64,000 bases of DNA from Coniferiporia sulphurascens (taxonomy: Eukaryota > Basidiomycota > Agaricomycetes > Hymenochaetales > Hymenochaetaceae): assembly GCA_002794785.1 (NCBI GenBank), contig NBBA01000007.1, forward strand, positions 1,984,001-2,048,000, read 5' to 3'. Within the stretch, counting starts at the first letter, position 1. Each line of letters begins with the position of its first letter. The position numbers and the translations under genes were made by a program. Below the pieces are notes generated by a model that worked only from the letters and a program-made list of their open reading frames with translations, was not told the origin of the DNA and did no database searches. Shown here piece after piece: positions 1 to 10,154 of this stretch.

Positions 1-246
1 CCTTATTCAAGTTTATTTATATAAACAGCACCGAAAGACTCCGAACCAGTATTGGGCATAGTCCTGAAGGTGAGTTCGTCCATCCTGTGATGCCGCGTGA
101 GGAGAACTCTACAAGGCAGGAAGTTCAGCCGCATTACTCGCGGGAAAGTTTTGCAAGCTATTAAATATAAACCAGAATCTGTAAATTAAGCTAACGCACT
201 GGCACGTCAGATGGGAGCTTAGGAGCCAGTTGATCATAAGCCGCAC

Positions 247-895
247 ACGCTCGCGCATGTTATACTCGATCGAGTTATGGATTACCTGTACTGTCTGGTC
301 TCGTCCCATATTGGTAGGCAATGTACAGATCTGAAGGGAAGTCCGTTGGATATAATGGATGTACCTCGGATGGAGGAGATTGTACATGGTTCTAGGAAGG
401 GTATAGTGAGTATGTGCCCTATTCGAGTTAGCTCATTACGGCTCACACCCACCCAGGGAGCATACTTTCACGGAAATAACCAGTCTCACGTTTGCCATAG
501 GACAGCTAAAGTGTCTCAAGGGTCATACAGTGTTCAATCCCCGCGCGCATCTTCCGAGTCTTCCTTAAAACTCTCTTCTTCGAAATTCAGGGGCCTCTTA
601 AACTCAGTCAGGTACATCGGCCTGGGTGTCGGTTCATTTGAGAATATGATGGGCCGTCGCCACTTTTTCATCGATAGAGATTACGGAATGTGACATTTCC
701 GTTCAAGTTACATAAGTACCGCAGAAACTTGGTGACTGTTCCGATGCCCTTTGCTAGACATATGGTCCGGGGTTTGGCCTCTCGTTTTTGGACTGAAGTC
801 TCCCTTGGGGGGTAACAATAGATGGGACCTTGGACGCTTGGCCGCAAAGTCATAGATTTGCTCAACTTCAAATGCCTTTTTACGTCGTATCTGCA
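247..895 (+). pseudogene. decayed copy of the local F-box-like gene family
   Basis: No open frame, but the DNA aligns with the intact gene at 10155-11357 from its first helix to about two thirds of its length. Around 255-290 the translation reads AHVILDRVMDYL, matching VHVILDHVAEYLL in the intact gene. Around 493-525 the bases for AIGQLKCL are recognisable. Around 610-650 the frame gives VRYIGLGVGSFE, matching LRYIGLGFHSFE. Matching stretches continue to about 890 (the positions of NPPKLN, DVFELK and LLKARRLF). About 190 bases between the HSSWLASAQRVLQ region and AIGQLKCL are missing, and the frame shifts several times. Substitutions are scattered and include transversions, so this looks like old drift rather than one inactivating event. 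It is a sixth family member, about 7 kb from the intact ones. Confidence 0.8.
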
Positions 896-2328
896 AGTAT
901 AAAATCTGGTTTCTGTTATTTATGGACTTTCACGGACGAACAGTGAGCGGCGGACTAGAAGCTGTCTCAACTAATTTCGAACCGGCCATCAGCATTGCGA
1001 TCAGTCGGAGTCGCCTATTCTCTTCTTACAAAGGAGGAAAATAACTTTTCGACGTCGAAGGCACCGTGCAAAGGCCGTGACTGCGGTCTCGAGATTGTCC
1101 GACCTTTCGACATGTGCACGGGCGTGTTCGGTGAGGCTTCCACTTCGTGCGTGTTCTTCATTATAAAGGCGCGTAGTCTTCGGCGCTTCTTTCATGGATT
1201 ACGATATTAAGTATGACAAGTTTGACGATTTGCCTAGGCGCGAGGCTGGTTCTCCCGCTCTGACCGATTCCGCTTTTCCTCCCGGAACCGGTTATGACGG
1301 AGGCTGTGTAGGAATGTCTGCCGCAGGTCGAACATCATGCCGGCCCCACTACGCAACAGTTATTCGTGTCCAGTCATTGCTGCCGTGACCTATGTTTGTT
1401 CTGGTAATAGGGATGCAACTAAATCCGTATTTGTGTCAGGAGTTGCCGCTGCTATCCGAGAGTTGCGTCCTGTAGCTCGCTGGGAAGACAGCCGCAAGTC
1501 ACAGTGGACTGACCAAATGCATGCAGACTTCCTCCGGCGAGGAAAGGAAAGCGCAGTCGGAATCAGTTCTGTTGATCTTTTTATACACTTACCGAGCGGT
1601 GTTGCTGCGCCCCAGAATAGGTATGGTTTTAATATAGCGGCGTCTTCTCTGATATAGTGCGTTTCGGCCCGGCTCAATAGGGAGTGAGTTAACCTTGGGC
1701 CTATGGAACGAGGGCCGCCGGTAGCCAGCGAACGGCGACCACAGCACGAGGAGGTACGCGTGTGCGTGACGGTCAGTGTTCCGACGGCGACGGCCTTCTT
1801 GGAGAGTAGTCATCCTCGCTTAGAGAGGCCCGTGCAGTCAACGTTCTCGAAGGCTCTCGAAAAAAGCTGGAATCCTCTTCTGCTGATTAACCCCACTCGA
1901 GTGTCGATTCGAATTATCCAGGTCGGGGAGATGCGCAACGGGAGCGGCCCATGTGTGGAGGGAGACACAAATCAGAATAGAAGGGGACGAGTTGTAAATG
2001 CTGGTGCATCCATTTTAATTAGGCGAATTCGTCCGATTCGGCGAGTTGTTCCATGGCCTAGTTTGACTGATCACGCCCGGCATCGACCTTTTTCTGGGGT
2101 GCCTCCACGATCTGATTTTCTTTCATGTCTGCCGCCTATCAAGATAATTCATTTCGCCAAATACAATTATTTGAAGTATAAACTGTGGAAATGTATGGTT
2201 CCGGGACGCTTACTTCAGTGTGCAAATAGTAGTCAGTGTCCGGACACGGAGCGGAAGCAAACGCGGGGGACTCGGAGAGAAAAGAGGGTGAGCCAAATAG
2301 GGATGATCGGCACCCAGAGAGGGGTGCC
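896..2328. other. intergenic, no supported gene
   Basis: Several short frames overlap here on both strands, the longest 218 codons at 1703-2359 (+). None shows a recognisable domain, consistent codon bias or flanking splice signals. I see no repeat or RNA gene. Confidence 0.5.
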
Positions 2329-2559
2329 TTATTCCCACGCCACAGCCCCGGTGTATTGAGCAGGGGCAGCTGGGATCCCGTCATCAACGGCGGGCGACAC
2401 AGAGCTCTCTTTCCCAGTGACCACATCCTCCTCTTCCTCCTCCTCCTCATGCGACCCCTCTCCCTGGATGTCCGCAATAAATGCCTGAAATTCTCGAGGA
2501 AGCTTGTGCGCCTCCTCTCGCGCAGGGCGCGCTCTCTTAGGTCTGTCTCCCTTGGCCAC
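2329..2559 (-). CDS. small acidic hypothetical protein, possible
   Basis: A 76-codon frame with a basic start ([12 protein letters not shown]), a short helical-looking stretch ([14 protein letters not shown]), then a run of seven glutamates and an Ala/Pro-rich tail. This order is not what random antisense usually gives, and the base-rich, Glu-run composition resembles small nucleolar or ribosome-associated proteins; that is only an impression. It runs divergently to the F-box gene and overlaps the 5' extension of that frame (2504-2559). If both genes are real, one of the two starts must be wrong, probably the F-box start. I do not recognise a family. Confidence 0.3.
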   Translation of the reverse strand: MAKGDRPKRARPAREEAHKLPREFQAFIADIQGEGSHEEEEEEEDVVTGKESSVSPAVDDGIPAAPAQYTGAVAWE

Positions 2560-3985
2560 CGGTCGTTGGCGGTCGGACTCACCTTTCTACAGTGTACATA
2601 AAAAAATCGGGAAACCCTTGTCCCCTCCTTTGCCAGTCTCCAAGCGCTCTGGTGTCAACGTCGCACGCATACCACCTGAGCTCTGGCTGCTCATCTTTCG
2701 CGAGGCCACCCGCATCAACCCCGACCCGCTCGACACGGCCCAGGAGGTATCGTTCCTGTCGCGCGAGCAGTCGCCCGCCTGCCAGCTCGAGGCATACCGC
2801 GCTAACATCAAGTTCAAGCTCGGCCTCGCCTGCGTGTGTCGTCGCTGGAACTCGCTTATGCGTGAGTTTCTGTACGAGTTTGTCTGGATCAACCGGGGGA
2901 CGCAGGCGAGGAAGCTTGCGCACACGCTCGTACTCGAGGACGTGCGCGGAGCTCCTGTATCCAGTGGATGGTATATTCACCGCTTGCATATCGAGACGTC
3001 TGTGCTCGACTGTTGCGCCCCAATCGACGTCCGGGATATTCTCAAGTATGCGTCTCAGTTGGTCATTTACACCGACCACCACTCTGTTAAGCAGAACGTT
3101 TTCGCGCCCCAGGACCCGCAGTGTTCCACGGAGACCATTTTCTCGCTCCTGGCGCAGTCGAATAAGGACCTCCGCCGGCTCTCGTGGAAGAACTACGATG
3201 AGACGCCGCTCTACATCCAAATGTCCGCCTTGTTCGACCGGCCTAGCGCTATAGAATACCTTGAAATCACAACGTGCTCGCCCGTTCAAGCCGCGTATGG
3301 AACGCCGCCCGACTTCCCCGCAATTGAGCTACCGGCTCTGCGCTCCCTCAAAGTCGAAGTAGACGACTACACATTCTCAATTTTTGCAGCATGGAAGATG
3401 CCCAAGCTCCAGTCTCTTTCAGTCGTTTCCTGTGAATTCAATTATAGGGGCCGGGGTTTCTCTACCTTCTTCCAGGAGCATGGGCCGTCACTGCGCCAAC
3501 TCGAATTGGGACATTCGTCATCTCTTGTCGAGTCACACATGCTTAACCTTGCTCGCCCCGAGTTTGAGCTTGCGAAGTGGTGTCCAAATCTGCGAGAGTT
3601 TATTTGTAGCGCGGATGCTGAATGGCATTGGCAGACGCCGGACTGGATCCCTCCGCACGTGTTGTTGCCAACACATCGACGCATAGAGTTTATCGGTATC
3701 CGCGGTATCGACAAACGGCTCGCCGAGCTCGACGATACATTCACTCTACTTGAACAGATGCTCTCGTTACAGCGTGCCGCATTCCCGAACCTGCGATTTA
3801 TCCGAGATCTTAGTCCAGAGAGCCATGCCTTGCGTACACAGCGCCCGTCCCCACGAGTCTCCGCGTTCTGGGAGCGTTTACTAAAAACGTGTCAGGAGCA
3901 GGGTGTCTGGCTAGAGGACTTTCATGGTGTAAATATAACGAGCCGCGCTTTGAAGCGTGCGAGTCTTGAGGTGGCCGCTCTATGA
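2504..3985 (+). CDS. F-box protein
   Basis: A single long frame of up to 493 residues. An F-box begins near residue 55 ([16 protein letters not shown]) and, after an insertion, ends in [20 protein letters not shown], the usual basidiomycete form in which the second half of the box carries a CxxW-like C-RRW. The remainder is a long Leu-rich region without clear repeats, as in many fungal F-box substrate receptors of SCF ubiquitin ligases. No in-frame Met lies between residue 1 and the F-box, so either the start at 2504 is used or a short 5' exon is spliced in; the upstream 50 residues look non-conserved and overlap a possible divergent gene. It belongs to a different F-box type from the cluster at 8-17 kb: it has the canonical PPELW box and no sequence resemblance beyond that. 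Confidence 0.85.
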   Translation: MCASSRAGRALLGLSPLATGRWRSDSPFYSVHKKIGKPLSPPLPVSKRSGVNVARIPPELWLLIFREATRINPDPLDTAQEVSFLSREQSPACQLEAYRANIKFKLGLACVCRRWNSLMREFLYEFVWINRGTQARKLAHTLVLEDVRGAPVSSGWYIHRLHIETSVLDCCAPIDVRDILKYASQLVIYTDHHSVKQNVFAPQDPQCSTETIFSLLAQSNKDLRRLSWKNYDETPLYIQMSALFDRPSAIEYLEITTCSPVQAAYGTPPDFPAIELPALRSLKVEVDDYTFSIFAAWKMPKLQSLSVVSCEFNYRGRGFSTFFQEHGPSLRQLELGHSSSLVESHMLNLARPEFELAKWCPNLREFICSADAEWHWQTPDWIPPHVLLPTHRRIEFIGIRGIDKRLAELDDTFTLLEQMLSLQRAAFPNLRFIRDLSPESHALRTQRPSPRVSAFWERLLKTCQEQGVWLEDFHGVNITSRALKRASLEVAAL

Positions 3986-5166
3986 GCGAAACTCGGTGTT
4001 TGTCCATTTTTGCGTTTTTTCCCTATTCGTCTCAGCGTTTCCCCTTTCAAATACGCCCATCTTGCATCCGCACACGTCAATTGTCCTCTTTCCATACTCA
4101 TCATGATGCTATCAGGCATCTCCCACGTCCAAAATTGCTATCCGTATATCAGTGTACCCGTCTATTTGCTTTCCGTCAAACTTCCGTCCTAGTTCATCAA
4201 ACAGCTCCAAACACCTCTTTTCTATCTCGGTACAAGCGTCATCATTCACGCGAAGCCCGTCTCTGCGCAACTTTGTATCCAGACTTGTGTTCCACACCAC
4301 GCTTCTTGTTCTACAGCAGAGATCTCGTACGCTATTAACCCCACTGTCCCTTGGGCCCACGGTTGTCATCACTGCTTCCTTCCCCTCCCCTGTTCCCTTG
4401 CTTCTCTTGTGCTTGTGCCCTATCGTGTCCTGATACCCCCCCATTCCACTGCATTGGCCCTTTCATCTCGCCGCCACCATCTGCATAGATCCCTCCCTCC
4501 CTCCATAAAGCCCGCATTGCATTCCCACTCGCTATCTGTGTAGGCCCTCAGGCTGTTTGTTATGTATTCTCGTACATTCATCGAATTTGTAGAAGATCAC
4601 AAGGACTCCCGAGTTCCGACGTTGGTGGTTCGACGAAGAGGAATCTGACCTAGATGGGTCAAGTTTAGATGATGCATCTCTGCTTGTGCTTGCGCGCTCG
4701 AACTGTTGGTACACCGCACACGGTACATCTATCTGTGTTCTTTCGAAAGTTCGGTCGGCCTCGCTCATCAGCCCGCCTTCGCCGTCACGGCGCAAGGTCA
4801 GGGACGCCCGGTCGCGAGCATGTTCGTTGTTCGTTGTTCGTCCCTCTTTTGCCGTCATGGTCCCCGCCTTCCCCCTGTTCTAGACGCGTCTGGGGGGTGA
4901 GTTTGCCACCGCTTGGGTTTATTAGTAGCCTACCGCAGTGACTGTGCTGGCGCAGGCGTCGCGGTGCGTGCGCTAGCGCTAGTAGCGCCCGTCGTGCCGT
5001 CGTGTTGTGCAGTGCTGGCGGCGCTAATACCGACGCTACTGCCAGTAGTGTAGTGCCGATGCCAGTTGCCTTGCGTTGCAGATCTAATATGTAATTCGTA
5101 ATTCCTTGGGGACCCCTTTTTTTTTCTTTTTTTGCTTTCTTGATTTATTTGCTTACTTACAGAATG

Positions 5167-5198
5167 TAGCCGTAGCCCGTAGCCCGTAACCCGTAGCC
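5167..5198. repeat. short tandem CCGTAGC-type repeat
   Basis: Four to five imperfect head-to-tail copies of a 7-8 base unit, ccgtagcc, within 32 bases. A microsatellite with no gene attached. Confidence 0.7.
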
Positions 5199-5267
5199 TG
5201 TGCCGCTGTGCGTCTACTTAACCGAGTCCCTTCGCGTCCTGTGCTGCCGTGCAGATCAAGATCTGGG

Positions 5268-5388
5268 TTCAGATTCGTGTATATGTATTTTGGATTTGAA
5301 TTTGAATTTGAGTTCGCAGGTAGGTTCGGATCCGGGTTCAGATTCGGATTCGGATTCGGGTTCGGGTTCGGACTCGGACTCGGGCCCT
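5268..5388. repeat. degenerate TTCGGA/TTCGGG hexamer tract
   Basis: About 120 bases built from six-base words drifting from ttgaat and ttcgca through ttcgga to ttcggg and actcgg. On the other strand it would translate as a Asn-Pro-Asn-Pro type repeat, but there is no gene context. It is interstitial and does not match the fungal telomere unit TTAGGG. Confidence 0.75.
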
Positions 5389-6007
5389 GAGTCCGGCGTG
5401 CACGGTCTCCGAGGACGGGGGGTGAACACGGCAAAGCGGGAGAGCAGCCTGAGAGAGAGCGGAGGCCGAAAGGCGAGGGTCGAAGGTTAGGTGTGCGTAA
5501 GCGGAACGTGCCGTGCCTCAGTCCTCAGTCCTCAATCTTCGATGTTGGGCGTTCGGTGTCCAGCGTCCAGTGTTCGGTATCCGGCGTTAGGTCTGATTGA
5601 TGTTTTTAATATGAATGCACAGTACTGTAGGGGGTTCTGGCGCGGACACCGTGACGGAGATGAAAGGCCACCGCGGACTTGAATGAATATTAATGACACG
5701 GAAGGCCGGTGATGAAGGCGCGGACTCGGAGGAGCCTAGGAGCCTAGGTTCGAAATCTGGGTTTTGCATCTGGATCTGGATTTAGATGGCAGGCTTTTAG
5801 GAGGAGGGGGCCGTTAATATCTACTGTACGTTATGAAGCGTGCGTATGCGTAGTAAGTGTATGTAAAAACGTGTATTGAGCACCAGATATTGGGCGTCTA
5901 ATACAGGGTACAGGTGCTGTGCCGTGGCGCAGGTGGATTGGTGCGATGGGTGTTGGTGCGTGACGCGGGGCGCTGAGGAGAGGGAAAGGGGGAGATGGAT
6001 GCTGTGA

Positions 6008-7603
6008 CTACGACGCGTCCTCGTCTGACGCCCAGAGGTCGTCGTCGTCGCCACCGTCATCGTCATCGTCGGCGTTGTCGTCGGGCAGGCCACAGTTACC
6101 TGAGCGCAGGATGTGGTGTCTGAAATACGGGTATTAGCAAACGCTTCTGTATGGCTAATTAAACATGGGACGAAAAGTGAAATGTGAATGTGGCGCGAAG
6201 ACAACACGCGGGAACAGGTCGGGGGAGGGAAGGGGGCGGAAGGATGGATAAAAGAAAGAAAGTCCCGAGCTTGGAAAGCGGATGAAGAAAGAAAACACAC
6301 GACGGATGGAAACGCACTTTGTCAATAGCTCAGCGACGCCTGCGCGGCCTGCCTCCCAGTCAACGCGCACCCACGTATGTACGAGTTCGCCGTCCCTGTA
6401 CGCGAGTAGCGTTGGGAGCACATCCACGTCTACGTTGCCCTCCTCTTCCTCCTCGTCATCGTATTCGCCCTCGTCTGTAATATCCTTCTCGGCGTATGCG
6501 TACGGGTCGTCCTCGTCGTCCTCATCCACGATAGGACGTAGTCGGGAAGTTCTGGTTCTTGCGGCCGGTCGCGATATGGAAGAAGGAGCGCGGAAAGAGG
6601 AGGAGGAGGAGGAGGAGGAGGAGGAGGCGAAGCCCAGTGCGGCGGCGCGTGCGCGGAGGAGCTTGACGTCTGGATGTAGCCGTGCAAGCTGTGCGAGCTC
6701 GGTATCGAGTGTGTAACAGCGATCGAGAGACTAGGGAAGGCGGAACGCGTTAGTGAGGTTCGGCCAGTCGGCAGCTCATAACTCATAACGATAAGCAGTG
6801 AAACAGCGTGCGGAGATAGGAGATAAAGGGCATCAGGCTCCCGTCTCGCCCGAGCTTTGAACGTCGGTCGCGGTCTGGCCGCGTCAAGAATAAAAAACGA
6901 GACTGTAGTTCCACCCAACAGAGAAGCGCACGCAGCCCATAGACCTAACGTAAACAAAACACACTCACCGGATCGTACAGGTGCACGACGACCCACACGC
7001 CGCGCGCCTCATTCTCCACAGCCGATACGAAATTCTTCACCCCGACCTCACGAAGGTGCCCAAACCTACCGCTCTTCGCTGCACCGCGGCGCACCGCATC
7101 CGCCCCCGGCGCTGACAAGCCTTCAAGCATCGCGCGCTCCCACTCACGCTCGCGCTCCTCCTCGAGGAACGTCTTCCCGCCGAGGCTCGCCTTCTCCATA
7201 CGGCGGTTCAGCGCAGCGATCTCCGCGGCACGCAACGCACGGGCGCGCGCTTGGGCTTCTGCGCGGTCTCGGATTACGCCCTTTACGCCCGTGCGACCGG
7301 GGCCCATCCCGATCGCCCCGGCGGGTGCGTCCTGGGGCGCTGCGCGCATGATCTGTGAGATGCGTCGCTCGCGCTCGGCGTCTGATTCGTTTCCCCCTCC
7401 ATCATCGTCTTCATCATTGTCGACGGCGTCGGGCCAGTTGCGAGCGGGGCTGCGGTCGGGCGAGGGCGTGCGCGCTGGCGACGAGGACCGCGAGCCGCCG
7501 TTGAAGAGCCTGCCGGAGAGTACGAGCTCGTCTAGGTCTGCGTACTGCGTGGGGGGATTCAGATGCGGGTTTAGATACAGTTTATTTCGTATTTGCTCAC
7601 CAT
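6008..7603 (-). CDS. phosducin-like protein (thioredoxin-like fold)
   Basis: Exons on the minus strand: 7603-7601, 7544-6969, 6730-6318, 6119-6008; they keep frame and give 367 residues. The start exon is only the ATG, followed by gtgagc. The N-terminal part holds GRTGVKGVIRDRAEA (the conserved phosducin TGPKGV-type motif), a charged helix, then a thioredoxin-like domain: VGVKNFVSAVE, WVVVHLYDP|SLDRCYTL, LARLHPDVKLLRARA, and VDVLPTLLAYRDGELVHTWV, ending ELLTKHHILR as in family members, plus an acidic C-tail. Family members bind G-beta-gamma or act with the CCT chaperonin in beta-propeller folding in the cytosol. A Ser-rich tract and a Glu/Asp-rich stretch interrupt the last half of the thioredoxin domain and look like expanded microsatellites. 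Identification is firm; which subfamily (PLP1 or PLP2 type) is not. Confidence 0.92.
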
Positions 7604-8177
7604 TTTTGCGTGAGTGCCTTTGTGTTTAAGGTCGTTGAAGTTGACGGTGAGTCGCGAGCGGAGGACTGGTGAGTAGTAAGCGCGGAAGCAAGGTACTAAT
7701 GGCTGCTTACGACATCAGATTGTGCCTGTTTTTCGTGTAGAAATCAAATCTCGAACTTGCCAATTCATTTTAACGTGGGACAGAAAAGGCTGGGGAGTAT
7801 AATTTACCTCGAGTGAATAAATGTCAGACTTGTGACTATAACATACTGACCGACCAGGCTGCAATGCTGCAGATGTAATACTGTACACATGGGCAACAGG
7901 GTGTATACAGTGATTACAGTCGGTCAGTCTACTCAATCGCAATAATAAGTACGGGTCTAGTAACAAGATGTTTTTAGATTAGGATTCATAAGAGTCACAT
8001 CAGTACGTAGGACCTTACGAGATTTCCCGCACAGACATTTCGATTTTTGCTTCTAGGCACTACTTACGAGCCACGTCTATCGTCACCTCACAACCCAACT
8101 TCTGGCTTGTCTCGTGCCTAGAACGTTACATCGCGATGTTTTAATCCACGAGAAGACCAACAGGTTACACACATTAA
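7604..8177. other. intergenic between phosducin-like gene and F-box-like cluster
   Basis: No gene or notable repeat. It holds the promoter side of the phosducin-like gene and the 3' flank of the first cluster gene. Confidence 0.6.
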
Positions 8178-9677
8178 TCACAGTGAACGCGCGAGAAATA
8201 AAAGCTCATCAATACGCCTCGCGTGCACCCAGGGTACCGGGCTAACCACAAGTTTGCAGCCTCTGTCCATACATAGTGCACTTGACTCCGGGAATTCCTC
8301 GTCCCTTGAATGAGCCGCGTAGACAGCTCTGACCGATCGCAATTTTGGTAGTCCGTTTGAAAGCAGCCGAGATAGAGACACGTCAGGTTGAAAGGGTCTG
8401 CGTCCATGTAAGATTACCGTGAAAAGCTCTTCGATAAGAGGAAAAGGCGTCGGACTCGGAGTCTCTCCTACTTCTCGAAAACCCAACGCGAAAAGGCGTC
8501 TGGCTTTCAGCAACTCCATTGGTGCGGTAGTCAGATGATCCCTGTGATCGAAATAGGGATGCCTCAGCTCGAAGACGTCAGGTCCAGATTCTGGACTGTA
8601 TCTCCGATGGCCGTCTAAAAAGAGTTCCGGAATTTTCACCAATGCAGACCAAATCGCGACGGTGTTCAATTTCGGAGGATTGTAATATCCCGAGATCTCT
8701 TCTGGCGAAAAGGTGACGACGGGGTACTCCCCCGCAATTATAAATGTGAGCAATCCTAAGCCGATGTACCTGAGCTCACGGAGCTCTCGAATCCCAAGGA
8801 AGAGGGACTTAAGGAACGCATGCCAGATTCGCCTTTTGATATTGAAAATTATAAGGCCCTCAAGAGACTGTAGCTGTCCTACGGCAGAGACGAGAGTGGC
8901 CATTTCCGCTGCAAAAATACATGTGTTATTCTTTGGTTTGAAGAAATTTAAGTCGATGGAGAGGAGACGTAATGCGTTGACATGGCCAAGGACATTCGTC
9001 AGTGGTCGAAGTGTCCGTCTTGCGAAACTGCCTCCAAAGCACAGGCTTTTGACCCATCTCGCCAGGTTCTTGCTTGACATCAGCGCGTGTATTCTACTAT
9101 TTGAAAGAAGAACCAATCTGCTCTGTAGGACTCTCTGAGCGGGCACGAGCCATGACGAGTGAACAAGGCACATATTCGCCAAATCCTGCCGGGCGCACAT
9201 CCTGCTATCCATCATAATGCACTCCCTAGGCGCGAGGGTCTCCTCTTCAAAGAAACACGGCTGGGACGAGTCGGATAGTAGGAGCTCCGCAACGCGGTCA
9301 AGGATAACGCTTCCGACAGGACATGTGAGTATGCGAGGGTTGAGATCCGAGTTAACCAATTCCCGTGCTCTCTCAAGGTGCGCAATAGTCTGATCCATAA
9401 GCTTTACTCTGAGTGTGAGCTGTTGCAAGGTGGTCACAATATCTTGCGACACTCGCCTGCTGGTAGTATGGCTGTGGTTGCTACTTTGGAGAATCCTCCG
9501 TAAGCGATACCATTGGAGTTGTGGGATTATTTTCCGGGATTGTGTCCGGAAGGTTCGGGATCGTTCACAGTTGCGAGCATCCTTCAAGTTCTTCAGATCG
9601 AACAAGCAGCGTGTGCGGATTTGTCCGCACATACTCGTCTGAGGGGCATATGACCATATCTTTTTTGACATCAACAC
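8178..9677 (-). CDS. F-box-like family protein, cluster copy A
   Basis: Intronless frame, 499 residues from the first Met; the family-conserved part starts near residue 118 (PVGSVILDRVAELLL), so a start at 9398 (MDQTIAHLERA, 406 residues) is equally possible and closer to the sizes of the neighbours. The region VILDRVAELLL ... DLANMCLVHSSWLVPAQRVL reads as an F-box split by about 35 residues (QPCFFEEETLAPRE...). Downstream come blocks shared with copies B-E: LRLLSIDL, QSLEGLIIFNI, LRELRYIGLGL, YYNPPKLNTVAIW, SPESGPDVFEL, LLKARRLFALG and a C-terminal RRIDELLFLARSL. These Leu-rich blocks are spaced irregularly and may be degenerate LRRs. Likely role, by analogy only: adaptor of an SCF ligase. 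Orientation is minus; B next to it is plus. Confidence 0.8.
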   Translation of the reverse strand: MLMSKKIWSYAPQTSMCGQIRTRCLFDLKNLKDARNCERSRTFRTQSRKIIPQLQWYRLRRILQSSNHSHTTSRRVSQDIVTTLQQLTLRVKLMDQTIAHLERARELVNSDLNPRILTCPVGSVILDRVAELLLSDSSQPCFFEEETLAPRECIMMDSRMCARQDLANMCLVHSSWLVPAQRVLQSRLVLLSNSRIHALMSSKNLARWVKSLCFGGSFARRTLRPLTNVLGHVNALRLLSIDLNFFKPKNNTCIFAAEMATLVSAVGQLQSLEGLIIFNIKRRIWHAFLKSLFLGIRELRELRYIGLGLLTFIIAGEYPVVTFSPEEISGYYNPPKLNTVAIWSALVKIPELFLDGHRRYSPESGPDVFELRHPYFDHRDHLTTAPMELLKARRLFALGFREVGETPSPTPFPLIEELFTVILHGRRPFQPDVSLSRLLSNGLPKLRSVRAVYAAHSRDEEFPESSALCMDRGCKLVVSPVPWVHARRIDELLFLARSL

Positions 9678-10154
9678 TTTTTTTTATTGGAATTCGGCAA
9701 TCACCGGTTCAACCGAACTATACATCATTCATGTTCCCTGTTACGGTAATGCATTCACTCTCAGACGGTATCGTTTCCGACAAAATACAATTTACTGAGG
9801 ATACACACCAAAATGAACCAAGTTTCTCAGCAATTTCATTGGGACCAGGCAGCCTACTAAGATTTATTGAAAAACACAAATACTTATCGATCAAGTCCAT
9901 TTGGATGGCTCGATATGGTATGCGTCGGAGTGGGACAAATTCGTAGTCCGAGTGGTGGCCAGTTGGCCACCACCTGGACAACCTGATCGAGTATATTGCC
10001 CCAAACGATCCAGAGATATCCACATCCTCCAGCCCTACAGGCGCTTTCGAAGATTTTTCCAAGGTGAAAAGCCCCGATCTACTCACTATCAAGTGTACCA
10101 AAACTGAAGACCTGACTCGCAACAGCTTACACACGGACAGATCAAAGTACTGCT

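Larger units (their letters stand above)
3986..6007. other. intergenic, low-complexity
   Basis: Pyrimidine-rich 3' region of the F-box gene, then GC-rich alternating sequence at about 4950-5065 (many gtgcgctagcgc-like words), T-rich DNA near 5119-5135 and the repeats listed separately. Short frames present (for example 4112-4444 -) have biased composition and no domain. No gene is supported. Confidence 0.6.

Noticed and set aside
1703..2359. 218-codon plus-strand frame
   Set aside because: No recognisable domain, mixed composition and no splice or start support.
2579..3289. 236-codon minus-strand and 220-codon plus-strand frames
   Set aside because: Shadows of the F-box gene in other frames, Arg/Ser-rich without domains.
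5268..5388. Interstitial telomere repeats
   Set aside because: The units are TTCGGR, not TTAGGG, and are degenerate.
6282..7351. Two plus-strand frames of 144 and 164 codons
   Set aside because: Antisense to phosducin-like exons; Ser and Glu runs come from the expanded repeats in that gene.
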